A stretch of 64,000 nt of DNA from Borrelia turcica IST7. GTDB taxonomy: Bacteria > Spirochaetota > Spirochaetia > Borreliales > Borreliaceae. This document shows, one piece after another, positions 38,030 to 47,373 of the stretch. The position numbers were made by a program, and so were the translations under genes. Position 1 is the stretch's first letter. Every line of letters begins with the position of its first letter. The notes under the pieces are model-generated. The model did no database searches. It was not told the DNA's origin and saw only the letters and a list, made by a program, of their open reading frames with translations. Location: NCBI RefSeq assembly GCF_003606285.1, contig NZ_CP028884.1:682001-746000 (forward strand), given 5' to 3'.

Positions 38030-39175
38030 ATGGTAATTAAGTTTTTACCTTTAAGTGATTTGAGTGTTTATATTGATCTTACTGATTGTTTTGAGTATTC
38101 GTATTATGGCAAGGTATTAAGTGAGTTAGGTTGTTATTTAAAAAATTTGGGTTATCCAAAAGTTAAAACACTTTATGTTAAATATGAGGATTTGCCTTAC
38201 AGGAGTGGTTCTCATTTAGAGCCTTTTCTAGCTTCTTTATCTGAGAGTATTAATTTTATTGAATTGGACGAGTTTACATTTGAAGTTCGTCCTCAAGATA
38301 TTACGCCTTCTCTTTTAGGAATTTTAAATGATTTTTCTGTTAGCAGAATTAGTCTTGATGTAAAAAGTTTTTCTTCAAAGTTTTTAGGGATTATGGGTGC
38401 TTCTCATATATCTTTTAAAAAGGTCAATATAGCAGTTGATAATATTCGTAAATTTAATTTTGATTTGAATATTGACTTAAATATTCAAATTCCTTATCAA
38501 GAAAAAAAACATTTAAAGCTTGATTTAGTAAGATTAGTGGGATGTACACCTGAACATATATGTCTTTCGGAAATACCAATTGAGGAGAGAAATTTTATTA
38601 CAAATATTTTTGTAGATGTTGTTTGTGATAACAATAAGGATAGCGCTGAAGATTTTTGGTTTTATGCTCTTGACTTTTTGGAAAACAATGGTTACATAAA
38701 TTATGAGATTTCAAATTTTGCTTTAAAAGGACATGAGAGTAAACATAATTTAAGATATTGGGAACTTAAACCATATTTAGGTCTTGGAATGAAATCCGTG
38801 AGTTTACTTATTGGTGTTGATGGTGATGAGTTTAAGGCTATCATAAGGAAAGATAATAATTTTTTAAGCATAGAAGAATCTTCTGCGTCTTTTGAGATAT
38901 TAAGTGACCTAGATTTCTTCATTTATCATTTTATGACAAATTTTGGTACTAAAAAAGGTCTTGACATTTCTCTTTTAGAGCGTAGGTTTATATATGAGCA
39001 AAGAGATTTTGTTAAATTTATTGAGCATCTTTTAAGTCTAAATAAGGCAGTTATTTTTAGTAATAATATTCTTTATTTAGATGGACATGAAAGATTTAGG
39101 TTGGATTTTTATCTGAGAGTGATTAGAGAATATTTAACTAACAATTCTTTTAAAGTAAAATTTAAGCTTCTTTGA
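38030..39175 (+). CDS. HemW-like protein lacking the radical-SAM Fe-S motif
   Basis: This 381-residue protein aligns along its length with HemW (formerly oxygen-independent coproporphyrinogen oxidase-like, now a heme chaperone). Visible family segments are [33 protein letters not shown], and [18 protein letters not shown] followed by YLGLG. Where HemW has IHIPFCxxxCxYC, this protein has [13 protein letters not shown]: one Cys (residue 20) remains and the other two are Ser24 and Gly27. The SAM-binding GGGTPS is replaced by KYEDLP (51-56). It should not bind a [4Fe-4S] cluster. The frame is intact, so it is not an obvious pseudogene. The 3' end overlaps rpiA by 14 bases (convergent). Confidence 0.85.
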   Translation: MVIKFLPLSDLSVYIDLTDCFEYSYYGKVLSELGCYLKNLGYPKVKTLYVKYEDLPYRSGSHLEPFLASLSESINFIELDEFTFEVRPQDITPSLLGILNDFSVSRISLDVKSFSSKFLGIMGASHISFKKVNIAVDNIRKFNFDLNIDLNIQIPYQEKKHLKLDLVRLVGCTPEHICLSEIPIEERNFITNIFVDVVCDNNKDSAEDFWFYALDFLENNGYINYEISNFALKGHESKHNLRYWELKPYLGLGMKSVSLLIGVDGDEFKAIIRKDNNFLSIEESSASFEILSDLDFFIYHFMTNFGTKKGLDISLLERRFIYEQRDFVKFIEHLLSLNKAVIFSNNILYLDGHERFRLDFYLRVIREYLTNNSFKVKFKLL

Positions 39176-39848
39176 TTTGTCCATTTTGATAATATATAAC
39201 TTTAGTATTTTTATGATTAAAGATACCAATTTCAAGTATTCCTGGGAATAGTTTAAAGTATTTCTCAACTCCTTCAGGATTTTCAATATTCATTGCTACA
39301 TCTAAGATATAGTTATTGTTGTCAGTTATTATTGGTCCTGCTTTGAGTTTGCAAGTTCTTAATATAGGATTAAAATTCATTTTTTTTAATCTGGTCATAA
39401 TAAATTCAATAGAATCTTGAGCCACTTCAATTGGTACGGACGTTTTTTCTCCTAAAGCTTTTACAATTTTTGTCTCATCTGCAATAATTAATAACTCTTC
39501 AGAATTGTAAGCTACTACCTTTTCCATTAAATGAGCACCACCCCCGCCCTTAATTAACGCTTTTTTTTCTAATAAGATTTCATCGGCTCCATCAATTGTG
39601 ATATCTATATTTTTGCTAAATGTTGCAAACTTAGATACATATGAGATTTCTTCTCTTGCAAGTAAATATTTAGTGTCACTGCTTGTTGGATAGAGTTTTA
39701 GATTCTTTAAATCTCCGGATTTTATTTTTTCGCTTAAATATTTAATTGCATAAAAAACAGTTGTACCTGTTCCAATTCCAAGATGCATATTATTTTTTAC
39801 ATAATTATCAATAGCGTATTGCGCAACTATTTTTTTTTGATCTTCCAT
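39162..39848 (-). CDS. rpiA: Ribose-5-phosphate isomerase A
   Basis: This 228-residue enzyme interconverts ribose 5-phosphate and ribulose 5-phosphate in the pentose phosphate pathway. Hallmarks are [12 protein letters not shown] (around residue 20), TIDGADEI (around 80) and [14 protein letters not shown] (around 93). Its C-terminus overlaps the convergent HemW-like gene by 14 bases. The leader has two copies of AAGGAT (Shine-Dalgarno-like) and can form alternative hairpins; see the separate entry. Confidence 0.96.
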   Translation of the reverse strand: MEDQKKIVAQYAIDNYVKNNMHLGIGTGTTVFYAIKYLSEKIKSGDLKNLKLYPTSSDTKYLLAREEISYVSKFATFSKNIDITIDGADEILLEKKALIKGGGGAHLMEKVVAYNSEELLIIADETKIVKALGEKTSVPIEVAQDSIEFIMTRLKKMNFNPILRTCKLKAGPIITDNNNYILDVAMNIENPEGVEKYFKLFPGILEIGIFNHKNTKVIYYQNGQIKEA

Positions 39849-39853
39849 TATGA

Positions 39854-39919
39854 ATTATCCTTAACATCCTTAAAAATGTAATATTAATTATATCATTAAG
39901 GATAATATAATTAATATTA
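39854..39919 (-). promoter_or_regulatory. rpiA leader with competing inverted repeats and anti-Shine-Dalgarno loop
   Basis: On the minus strand, ATATAATTAATATTA (39893-39879) pairs perfectly over 15 bases with its partner at 39919-39905, enclosing an 11-base loop TATCCTTAATG. The loop complements the rpiA Shine-Dalgarno segment TTAAGGATAAT (39864-39854) over 9 to 11 bases. Loop and ribosome site could pair, blocking translation. The AT-only arms also contain TATAAT, so part of this may simply be promoter. Confidence 0.4.
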
Positions 39920-40010
39920 TATATTTAAATGGCATTGTTCAGTGTTTGGTTCTCATAGAGATAGTGGTTAATACTTGTATTATTAACATTAATTTTATTT
40001 TGTGCTACCT

Positions 40011-40016
40011 TATAAT
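40011..40016 (+). promoter_or_regulatory. gpmA -10 box
   Basis: TATAAT lies 45 bases before the gpmA ATG, inside a small ACCTTA/TAAGGT inverted repeat (40007-40023). AGGAG at about 40051 is the ribosome-binding site. The 212-base gap to the divergent rpiA holds both promoters and the rpiA leader repeat, nothing else. Confidence 0.45.
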
Positions 40017-40060
40017 TTAAGGTGTTGTTAAAATAATGCAAACATTTCTTAGGAGATTTT

Positions 40061-40807
40061 ATGTATAAATTAGTTTTAGTTCGACATGGTGAGAGTGAAT
40101 GGAACAGGGAAAATCTTTTTACAGGTTGGACTGATGTTAAGCTTTCTGAAAAGGGCATTGCTGAAGCTTTGGATGGTGGTAGAGTCCTTAAAAGAGAAGG
40201 TTATTCTTTTGATATTGCTTTTAGTTCAGTATTAGTAAGGGCAAATGATACTTTGAATATTATTTTAAGTGAATTAGGTCAATCTTATATTGATGTAGAG
40301 AAATCTTGGCGACTTAATGAGAGACATTATGGAGCTTTACAGGGGTTAAATAAAGCTGAGACGGCTGCAAAGTATGGAGAGGATAAGGTGTTAATTTGGA
40401 GGCGTAGTTATGATGTACCTCCTATGCCTTTGGAAGAGTCTGATAAGCGACATCCAATCCATGATTTAAGATATAGGGGAATTCCTAAGAACGAACTTCC
40501 TTCAACAGAGTGTTTAAAAGATACTGTTGCTAGGGTTATTCCTTATTGGACAGATAAGATTGCTAAGGCTGTTCTTGAAGGTAAGAGGGTTATTATTGCT
40601 GCTCATGGCAATTCTTTAAGAGCTCTTGTCAAATATCTTGATAATATGAGTGAGGACAGTATTTTAAAACTTAATATTCCCACTGGTATTCCTTTGGTTT
40701 ATGAACTTGATAAGGATTTAAAACCTATTAAACATTATTACTTGGGTGATGAGGACAAGATCAAGGCTGCCATGGAATCTGTTGCTAATCAAGGGAAGGC
40801 TAAATAA
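40061..40807 (+). CDS. gpmA: 2,3-bisphosphoglycerate-dependent phosphoglycerate mutase
   Basis: This 248-residue glycolytic enzyme interconverts 3- and 2-phosphoglycerate. The phosphohistidine motif [12 protein letters not shown] (residues 4-15) is followed by [32 protein letters not shown] (around 85) and the second catalytic His in [15 protein letters not shown] (around 180). All are typical of the cofactor-dependent type. Transcription ends at the hairpin shared with the convergent lysS. Confidence 0.97.
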   Translation: MYKLVLVRHGESEWNRENLFTGWTDVKLSEKGIAEALDGGRVLKREGYSFDIAFSSVLVRANDTLNIILSELGQSYIDVEKSWRLNERHYGALQGLNKAETAAKYGEDKVLIWRRSYDVPPMPLEESDKRHPIHDLRYRGIPKNELPSTECLKDTVARVIPYWTDKIAKAVLEGKRVIIAAHGNSLRALVKYLDNMSEDSILKLNIPTGIPLVYELDKDLKPIKHYYLGDEDKIKAAMESVANQGKAK

Positions 40808-40841
40808 AGAATTTATTATATTAAGTGAAATGAATACTGAT

Positions 40842-40876
40842 ACAAGAGGTTAATAGTAGTTTAATTGACCTCTTGT
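40842..40876. terminator. Bidirectional terminator, gpmA and lysS
   Basis: ACAAGAGGTTAAT (40842-40854) pairs with ATTGACCTCTTGT (40864-40876), 13 base pairs with one G-T, and a 9-base loop. A T-rich stretch follows on the plus strand. It lies between the convergent gpmA and lysS genes. Confidence 0.8.
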
Positions 40877-40902
40877 GTTTCTTTGAGGAAGCTTTATTAA
40901 AA

Positions 40903-42468
40903 TTAAATGAACTGTTTTACAATTTCTTCAAATTTTGTAATACCAATAATTTTAATAAATCCTGCTAATTTTGGTCCCTTATCTTTATTAATTAGTATAT
41001 TGTAAATTTGCTTGAAGAATAAAGGAGGTTCAATGTTATTATTTCGTGCAATGTTATAAATTTCATTTTGAATATCTTTTTCGGTTAGATTTTCGAAATC
41101 ATTTTTCAAAAATTCTAATAATTGTTTTACTGCTTGTTTATTATTGTCTTTTAAGAGTTCGATATTATCAAAATTAAATCTTAGTGAAAATTTAAAGTCT
41201 TCAGGTGCATAGTTTTTTACCCAGTTAAAGGCGCAGTCAATTTTATTAATAAGCTTTTCTTTTTGAGTTTCTTGTACATCGTTTAAGTATTTTAAAATCT
41301 TTTCTTTATCTCCTTCAAAAATTTGACAAAGTACACTTAAGTGTCTAAATCCAATTTGATAAGGAATTTCCTTGTCTGGTAATTTTGGTTGAGATAATTC
41401 GTAAATTCTCTTAAAAGCTTCTTGCTTACTTTCCTTAATTGTATCTATTCCGTAGTATACTCTTTCAAATTTATCGTAATCTTCATATATTTTTATTACA
41501 TCAAGGTCAAATGATATTGAAAACTCTATATTAGGTTTTGTTGATGCAAATAAAAATCTTGTTACCTCGGGCGTATATATTTCAAGGACATCTTTCAAAG
41601 ATACAACATCACCAGAAGATGAAGATATTTTACCGCCTCGTCCCTTGATTGATATAAAGTCATATTGAAATGTTATAGGAGCAGTACCTCCAAAAACTTT
41701 TACAATTTTGATTGAAGTATCAAAACTTCCTCCACTACTATGATGGTCTTTTCCAGCAGGTTCAAAGTCAACATTTTCATATTTCCACCGCATAGGCCAG
41801 TCAATCCTCCAAGGAAGCTTTACAGCCCATGTTTTCCTCAGATCAAGAGATTCTTTATTTCCGCATTCGCAGCAATATTCAATAGAATAACAGTGATCAT
41901 AACTTTCTACACTTGTAGTATCTCTGTTACATTTGGTGCAAAAGACGCTAATAGGATACCAATTGTCTTCTAGTTTTGTTGTTCTATGCTCATTTAAAGC
42001 TTGTGCTATTTCGTCTTTATGGTCTAGTGCAAACTTAATTTGACTTGAATAATCACTTGACATGTATTTTAGGGATTGGTCTATGAATTCTGGATTAATT
42101 CCTACTATGGGTAAGTAATTTGCAAATTCAACTTCGTTTGCTTTTGCATAGCTCGACTCATTTGTTTTTGTATCAGGAACTCTTGTTATAGCTTGCCTTA
42201 AATAGGTTGTAAGTAATTCTTGATTTGGCATATTCTTAGGTACTTTTCTAAATACATCGTAATTATCCCAAGAATAGATAAATCTCACATTTTGACCCAT
42301 GTCTTTTAAAGCTCGTGCTACAAGGTCAACAGAAATTACTTCTCTAAAGTTTCCAATATGTACAGTACCTGATGGAGTAATGCCAGATGCAACTGTATAT
42401 CGCTCTTTTTTGCCTTTTTCTTCTATGATCTTTTTTGCATAAAAATCTGCCCAGTGAGCTGTTTTCAT
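40903..42468 (-). CDS. lysS: Lysyl-tRNA synthetase, class I (archaeal type)
   Basis: This 521-residue enzyme charges tRNA-Lys. It is the class I form found in most archaea and in spirochaetes, unrelated to the usual bacterial class II enzyme. The HIGH-type motif is [10 protein letters not shown] (residues 32-41) and the KMSKS-type motif is [12 protein letters not shown] (about 278-287). A zinc site is seen as CTKCNRD and CCECGNK in the insertion. The presence of this form is known for Borrelia and reflects an old acquisition. Confidence 0.96.
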   Translation of the reverse strand: MKTAHWADFYAKKIIEEKGKKERYTVASGITPSGTVHIGNFREVISVDLVARALKDMGQNVRFIYSWDNYDVFRKVPKNMPNQELLTTYLRQAITRVPDTKTNESSYAKANEVEFANYLPIVGINPEFIDQSLKYMSSDYSSQIKFALDHKDEIAQALNEHRTTKLEDNWYPISVFCTKCNRDTTSVESYDHCYSIEYCCECGNKESLDLRKTWAVKLPWRIDWPMRWKYENVDFEPAGKDHHSSGGSFDTSIKIVKVFGGTAPITFQYDFISIKGRGGKISSSSGDVVSLKDVLEIYTPEVTRFLFASTKPNIEFSISFDLDVIKIYEDYDKFERVYYGIDTIKESKQEAFKRIYELSQPKLPDKEIPYQIGFRHLSVLCQIFEGDKEKILKYLNDVQETQKEKLINKIDCAFNWVKNYAPEDFKFSLRFNFDNIELLKDNNKQAVKQLLEFLKNDFENLTEKDIQNEIYNIARNNNIEPPLFFKQIYNILINKDKGPKLAGFIKIIGITKFEEIVKQFI

Positions 42469-42541
42469 AATATTACTCCTGCTTAAACATTAATTTTATC
42501 ATTCTGTTTTTTTTGTTTCAAGTTTTAAAAATATGCCATTT

Positions 42542-43414
42542 CTAATTTATTAGTCTTTGAATTAGCTTGGTTTCTTTATTCCAGTTTTTCTTTAATTTAA
42601 CTTGTAAGAATAGATTGCACCGCCTTTCAAATATTTCTGATATCTTCTTTCTAGCCTCTTCTCCGATTGTTTTTATTCCTTTTCCTTCCTTACCAACTAT
42701 TATTCCCTTTTGACTCTCTCCAGCTACAATAATATTTGCTTTAACGAAAAGACTTCGCCTTCTTTCTTCTAAAGTGTCAATATCTACATATAAAGAATAT
42801 GGTAATTCTTCTTTAAGGTTTTTAATTGTCACTCCTCTAATTATTTCACTAATTCTTAAATCCATTTCTTGGTCTGTATAGTATTCTTCTGGATAGTAAA
42901 GAGGCCCTTCTTTGAAATTTTCGTAAATCTTATTTTTGAGTTCTTCAATATTAATTTTCTTCTCAGCAGATATTTTAATAATATTTTCTTGCGTAATACC
43001 TTCTTTTTCTAAAAATAGCATTATTTCTTTTATCTTTGTTTTTTGAATGTCAATTTTGTTTATCACTACTAGAAAATTGACTTTAGACTTGAGAATTATT
43101 TTTAAAATCTCATTTTCTTCATCGGCAGGTTCATCTTGAATGTCAATAATGTAAAGGATTAAGTCTGCCTCTGTTATTGAAGAATATACATTATTCATTA
43201 AAGCTATATTGAGTTTCTTTTTGCTTAAGTGAAAACCTGGAGTGTCTATGAAGATAATTTGACCTTTTTTATCTGTAAATATTCCTTTTATTTTATTTCT
43301 AGTGGTTTGTGGGTTAGAAGAGATAATTGATATTTGCTGTCCACATATTGAATTTAAAAGAGTAGATTTTCCTGTTGAGGGTCTACCTATTATTGCTACA
43401 AAGCCTGATTTCAT
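42542..43414 (-). CDS. era: GTPase Era
   Basis: This 290-residue GTPase binds 16S rRNA near its 3' end and assists 30S assembly. G1 [14 protein letters not shown] (residues 8-21), G3 [13 protein letters not shown] (around 56) and G4 VVINKIDIQ (around 118) are followed by a C-terminal KH domain ([21 protein letters not shown]). It is divergent from the small zinc-ribbon gene, with about 100 bases between them. Confidence 0.96.
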   Translation of the reverse strand: MKSGFVAIIGRPSTGKSTLLNSICGQQISIISSNPQTTRNKIKGIFTDKKGQIIFIDTPGFHLSKKKLNIALMNNVYSSITEADLILYIIDIQDEPADEENEILKIILKSKVNFLVVINKIDIQKTKIKEIMLFLEKEGITQENIIKISAEKKINIEELKNKIYENFKEGPLYYPEEYYTDQEMDLRISEIIRGVTIKNLKEELPYSLYVDIDTLEERRRSLFVKANIIVAGESQKGIIVGKEGKGIKTIGEEARKKISEIFERRCNLFLQVKLKKNWNKETKLIQRLIN

Positions 43415-43517
43415 TTTAATTTTCCTACTTTAAATATAATAATATATTTTTTATGACAATTAATGTATACTTATCTTTAAGTTATTTTGGTTAAAACTTC
43501 ATCTAAAGGATTATCAT

Positions 43518-43874
43518 TTGAAAAAAGGCAATTTTGAAGTTTTTTGTGAGCAATGTGGGGAAAAAGTTGGGCTTAATAAAGGTGAGTGTCCTAATTGTCA
43601 CTCTAAGTTGGGTGATATTGAGTGTCCGAATTGCGAATATGTTGGAATTGTCTCTGAATTTGGAGAGGGTTGTCCTAAATGTAATTACAGTCCTTTTGAA
43701 GAACTTAAAGAACCTCCCTTTAAAAGAAAGCAGAGAATAAGACCTAAGCGTACTTGGAATAATGTTGTTCTTTTTAAGCCAATATTTAATTTTGAACTTA
43801 CAGTTAATACCATGCTTTATTTATTTTCGAGTTTTTTAATAGTTTTGTTTTTTATGTATGTTCTTTTTTTCTAA
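43518..43874 (+). CDS. Small zinc-ribbon membrane protein
   Basis: This 118-residue protein carries four CxxC pairs in residues 8-57 (CEQC, CPNC, CPNC, CPKC), enough for two zinc ribbons, followed by a basic stretch and one C-terminal helix (MLYLFSSFLIVLFFMYVLFF). The zinc domain would face the cytosol. The start is TTG with AAAGGA seven bases upstream. It is followed 11 bases later by another small gene. Function unknown; a membrane-tethered scaffold is only a guess. Confidence 0.85.
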   Translation: MKKGNFEVFCEQCGEKVGLNKGECPNCHSKLGDIECPNCEYVGIVSEFGEGCPKCNYSPFEELKEPPFKRKQRIRPKRTWNNVVLFKPIFNFELTVNTMLYLFSSFLIVLFFMYVLFF

Positions 43875-43885
43875 GGATATTTAAT

Positions 43886-44299
43886 ATGGGAATCACAATT
43901 GTTTATTTGTTTTCTATTTTTTTATCTTTTAAGATGGGGGATAATGTTGCCTCTGTAGAAAATAATGTTCGTCAAAATTCTATTTTTTATTATGATGTTG
44001 AAGAAGTTGAATTTCCTTACGCTAAAACACAAATTTTAAAATTTGATGGCAAGACTCATATAAGATATGCTTACTTTAATTTTGATAAAAATAAGCTTTA
44101 TTCATATACTTTTGTTTTTGATAAAAAGTTAATTTCTCAATATGCTATTTTCCTTAGTGTGAAGGAAAAGTTTGGAGAAGCTAATATTGTAACTCCTTTT
44201 AATTATTTTTGGGATATTGGTGATTTTGTTATTGCTTTAAATGGGAATATCTTAAGGATGACATTAAAATCTTATGTTGGTGAAGAGAGGAAGTCCTGA
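43886..44299 (+). CDS. Small exported protein of unknown function
   Basis: This 137-residue protein has a short hydrophobic N-terminus (GITIVYLFSIFLSF) that may be a signal sequence, then a soluble, Tyr- and Phe-rich domain. It is probably translated with the zinc-ribbon gene upstream. Its stop TGA overlaps the CTG start of the following lipoprotein gene as CTGA. I recognise no family. Confidence 0.75.
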   Translation: MGITIVYLFSIFLSFKMGDNVASVENNVRQNSIFYYDVEEVEFPYAKTQILKFDGKTHIRYAYFNFDKNKLYSYTFVFDKKLISQYAIFLSVKEKFGEANIVTPFNYFWDIGDFVIALNGNILRMTLKSYVGEERKS

Positions 44300-44733
44300 G
44301 AGCTTTTTTTTCATTTTTTGTTTTCATTTTTTGTATATCCTGTGCAGAACATGTTTACGATAAAGAAATTACTATTAATGATGTTAAATTTTTTGTTAAG
44401 CTTGCAGTTGATGATTTTAGTAGAGCTAAGGGCTACATGGGGACAAAAAATGTAAATGAAAATAATGGTATACTTTTTATGTTTGATAAAGAGAGAAATT
44501 TATCTTTTTGGATGAAAGATACTCCTATTCCACTTGAGATTGCATATATTAATTCTAGAGGCATTATTAAGGAAATTTACAGTTTAGTTCCATTTTCAGA
44601 AAAAAATATAGATTCTAAGTACAAGGTTAAATATGCTCTTGAGGTGCCGGCAGGTTCTTTTTCTAAATTTAAAATTAAGGTAGGTGATAGGGTTAAATTC
44701 AATTTTGATATTAATTCTGTAAGAATAGAATAA
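44296..44733 (+). CDS. DUF192-family lipoprotein, CTG start
   Basis: This 145-residue protein has the DUF192 fold: GTKNVNENNGILFMF, SFWMKDTPIPLEIAYI, and ALEVPAGSFSKFKIKVGDRVKF near the C-terminus. Starting at the internal ATG (44437) would remove a clear lipoprotein signal, RAFFSFFVFIFCISC, with the lipobox Cys at residue 16. No ATG, GTG or TTG lies between the in-frame stop (44281-44283) and that signal. CTG at 44296 has GAGAGG five bases upstream and overlaps the previous stop. DUF192 proteins are exported or lipidated in many bacteria; the role is unknown. Confidence 0.8.
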   Translation: MRAFFSFFVFIFCISCAEHVYDKEITINDVKFFVKLAVDDFSRAKGYMGTKNVNENNGILFMFDKERNLSFWMKDTPIPLEIAYINSRGIIKEIYSLVPFSEKNIDSKYKVKYALEVPAGSFSKFKIKVGDRVKFNFDINSVRIE

Positions 44734-45381
44734 TTACTTTGCTTTTATTTTTTGAAGTTCTTCTTCTACAGTGTCGCCTTTCATATCATCTTTTTTTGTC
44801 TCTTGTAATTCATTATCAAGTTCACTAGGTTCATTTTTGATATTACTAATTTCTGTATCATTGGATTTTATTACTTTTTTAAAAATATCTATTGTTGATG
44901 CAACTTCCGCAAGCACATCAAGTAAAAAAATTTCTTTAGCATTCTCTTCGGCTTTTACAATGTATACTAAAGAGTTATTGCCTCTTTCAGGATCATGAAT
45001 AATTTCCCATGATCCGAAAACTCGGTTATTATAGCTATCATTCATTAAAGATTCTGATATTTCGTTAATTCTGTTTGAATTCACATCAAATGTTTCAACG
45101 ACTCCAAATATTTCTCTTATTTTTGAATTTTGATATGAATTTAATTTTGACCTAATTATTATCTCTATTGTTGTACCATCCAAGGGTTTAAATACAATAA
45201 AATCATTTTCCTTATCTATTCTATATTCAATTTTATTATTATCAAGTATTTTTTTTATTCTCTTATCGTAGTTTATATTCTTATCTTTGCAACAGATAAG
45301 TATTAAAACAATAAGAATTATGGTATATTTTAAGATATTGATGCTTGAAATGCTTATTTTTAACATTTTAGTGCTGGCCAT
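44734..45381 (-). CDS. Putative lipoprotein of unknown function
   Basis: This 215-residue protein has a hydrophobic N-terminal segment ending in the lipobox-like LILICC (Cys around 30-31). Two candidate starts exist: residue 1 (45381) and an internal Met6. The body ends in a charged, Glu/Lys-rich tail (DELQETKKDDMKGD). Its stop abuts the convergent DUF192 gene with no spare base. Function unknown. Confidence 0.75.
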   Translation of the reverse strand: MASTKMLKISISSINILKYTIILIVLILICCKDKNINYDKRIKKILDNNKIEYRIDKENDFIVFKPLDGTTIEIIIRSKLNSYQNSKIREIFGVVETFDVNSNRINEISESLMNDSYNNRVFGSWEIIHDPERGNNSLVYIVKAEENAKEIFLLDVLAEVASTIDIFKKVIKSNDTEISNIKNEPSELDNELQETKKDDMKGDTVEEELQKIKAK

Positions 45382-45425
45382 GTAATTAATTATAATTTAA
45401 TTGTAAGGATTTTTAAAGTAAGTTT

Positions 45426-46385
45426 ATGTATTTTAAAAGTAATGACTATTCTTATACAGTTGTTCAGTCTAAGAATAATTATGTACAAAGGTCTACTTTT
45501 GGAATCTCTTTTGTAATTTTAAATAGGGGTACAAAAATTTTTAGAGAGGATTTATTCGAATTTCTCTCTAATTTTGATTTTATAAGAGAAATTATTTCTA
45601 TTGAAAAACAGAGCAATAGAGGTTCTCTTCAGTTTATTTCAGATACTTATGATAAATTAAAGTTTATCTTGCTTTCTGATGATTTGAATTCTGGAGAGAA
45701 GGTTAACTTGGCTATGAAAGAATCCATCTGTAGTTTTGTTTTTGTTTTGCAGAGCGATATGTACTTATTAAATCCTTTTTGGATTCCTAATATATTTAAC
45801 GAGATAGTAAAAAAAAATGTACTTCTTGTTGGTGGAGAATTTTTTGATAAAGAAGAAGAGGTTGTGCCTTCTGTTTTTCTTCCCACTATTGATAAACAGC
45901 AAAAATTAAAGGTAATTTTAATAAATTCTGAGAAGGAATATGAGAAAACTTTAATTACTATGGACTACTGCGGTCTTTACTCTAAGGAAAAGTTTATTCA
46001 ACTTGGAGGTTTTGATAAGAGAATTAAAAATGAATATTTTCAAAGATTGGATTTTGGACTTAGAGCTATTTATTTTGGAGAGAGTGTCTATATTTACAGA
46101 AAACTTAGAATACAATATACTGTTTTAAATTTCCCAGAAGATTTAACAAAAAATAGAAGTTTTTTGATTTTTTTGCTTAAAAATCACGTTCCAATTTTTA
46201 TTGGGAATGGAATTAAGTTTTCGTTTTTAAGATTTTTTAAAATCTGTTTAAGATATGGCATTAATCCTTTGAAGTTTAGCAGAGAATTTAGAGAGATAAA
46301 AAATGAAACTATTAAAAATAGCTTAAGGTTTAAAGGTGATTTAAAGAGTGCAGTTGAACTTTGGGAAAATAATATTATTGATTAA
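45426..46385 (+). CDS. Glycosyltransferase-like (GT-A/GT2 type) protein
   Basis: This 319-residue protein starts with a GT-A-like core: GISFVILNRG, then DFIREIISIEKQSNRG, and FVFVLQSDMYLLNPFW in the place of the DxD site. LGGFDKRIKNEYFQRLDFGLRA follows, typical of family 2 acceptor-side motifs. The DxD metal site itself is SDMY, not a clear DxD, so activity is uncertain. It has no obvious signal or membrane span. It heads a plus-strand run and overlaps the amidase gene by 38 bases, so a cell-envelope role is plausible. Confidence 0.7.
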   Translation: MYFKSNDYSYTVVQSKNNYVQRSTFGISFVILNRGTKIFREDLFEFLSNFDFIREIISIEKQSNRGSLQFISDTYDKLKFILLSDDLNSGEKVNLAMKESICSFVFVLQSDMYLLNPFWIPNIFNEIVKKNVLLVGGEFFDKEEEVVPSVFLPTIDKQQKLKVILINSEKEYEKTLITMDYCGLYSKEKFIQLGGFDKRIKNEYFQRLDFGLRAIYFGESVYIYRKLRIQYTVLNFPEDLTKNRSFLIFLLKNHVPIFIGNGIKFSFLRFFKICLRYGINPLKFSREFREIKNETIKNSLRFKGDLKSAVELWENNIID

Positions 46386-47373
46386 TTTGATTTTTGTTTG
46401 CGTGCTTTTAGAAGCTCAAGAGATTTCTTATCTTAATATACTTGATGCACTTGATGGTAGGGTCTTTAAGTTTAACTTTAATATTGAAAATGATATTTTG
46501 ACTGTTAAGCATGAGAAGGGATATCTTAAATTTAAGATAGGCTTTGAATATGGTCTTTCATCTACTGGCTATTATATTTACATTGATCCTATCCTTTTAA
46601 GGAAGGGTGAGATTTTAATAACTAAAAGGGCGTTGATGCAGATTAAAAATCATTTTAAGTCCTTGCAAAGTTATAGTAAGCCAAGAATAATGTCGATAGT
46701 CATTGATCCTGGTCATGGTGGTCATGATAGAGGTGCTGTTGTTACGCATAAGATAGATGGCCATGATATTACCCTTCTAGAAAAGGACTTTGCTTTAACT
46801 TATTCTATTCATTTATATAAGATTTTAAGTAATTATTTTTTAGATAGAAATATTTTATTAACCCGTGTTGATGATGTTTTTATACCATTAAAAGATAGGG
46901 CTGAGTTTGCAAATGCAATTAAACCAGATTTCCCAAATAATGTAATCTTTTTGTCGATACATGCAAATAATGCTCCAAATCCTGTAGCTAGGGGAATTGA
47001 GTTTTGGTATCTTCCTGAGAATTCAAAAAGGGAAGTTGTAAAAAATTTTAAAGGATATGATATTAAAGGTAATAGATACTTAAGAGAACTTAATGATATA
47101 CTAGACATTAAGTATAAATATGAGTCAAAAAAATTAGCTGAGCTTTTATATGAAACTTTTATAGGTGCTATAGATGAAACTAAGGTACGATCAATTAGAG
47201 AAGAGCAGTGGTTTGTTATTAAGAATAGTAGTATGCCTGCTGTGTTAATTGAAATTGGATTTTTGTCGAATATTTCTGATGCAAGGTTAATTTTGGATTA
47301 CAATTATATGAGTAAGGTGAATATATTAATACTTAAGTCTTTAATTAAATTTATTGAATTTTATGAAAAATAG
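46348..47373 (+). CDS. N-acetylmuramoyl-L-alanine amidase (Amidase_3)
   Basis: This 341-residue zinc amidase cuts peptide stems from peptidoglycan glycan chains. A signal segment (GKIILLINLIFVCVLL) is at the N-terminus. The catalytic core begins IVIDPGHGGHDRGAVV (around residue 118), then LTRVDDVFIPLKDRAEFAN, SIHANNAPNP (second His ligand) and the catalytic Glu in VLIEIGFLSN near the end. The GTG start at 46348 lies inside the previous gene. A later TTG is possible but would shorten the signal. Confidence 0.9.
   Translation: MQLNFGKIILLINLIFVCVLLEAQEISYLNILDALDGRVFKFNFNIENDILTVKHEKGYLKFKIGFEYGLSSTGYYIYIDPILLRKGEILITKRALMQIKNHFKSLQSYSKPRIMSIVIDPGHGGHDRGAVVTHKIDGHDITLLEKDFALTYSIHLYKILSNYFLDRNILLTRVDDVFIPLKDRAEFANAIKPDFPNNVIFLSIHANNAPNPVARGIEFWYLPENSKREVVKNFKGYDIKGNRYLRELNDILDIKYKYESKKLAELLYETFIGAIDETKVRSIREEQWFVIKNSSMPAVLIEIGFLSNISDARLILDYNYMSKVNILILKSLIKFIEFYEK

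Noticed and set aside
38030-39175. HemW-like gene as a pseudogene
   Set aside because: The frame is intact at full family length with conserved downstream motifs and no frameshift, so I list it as a divergent gene.
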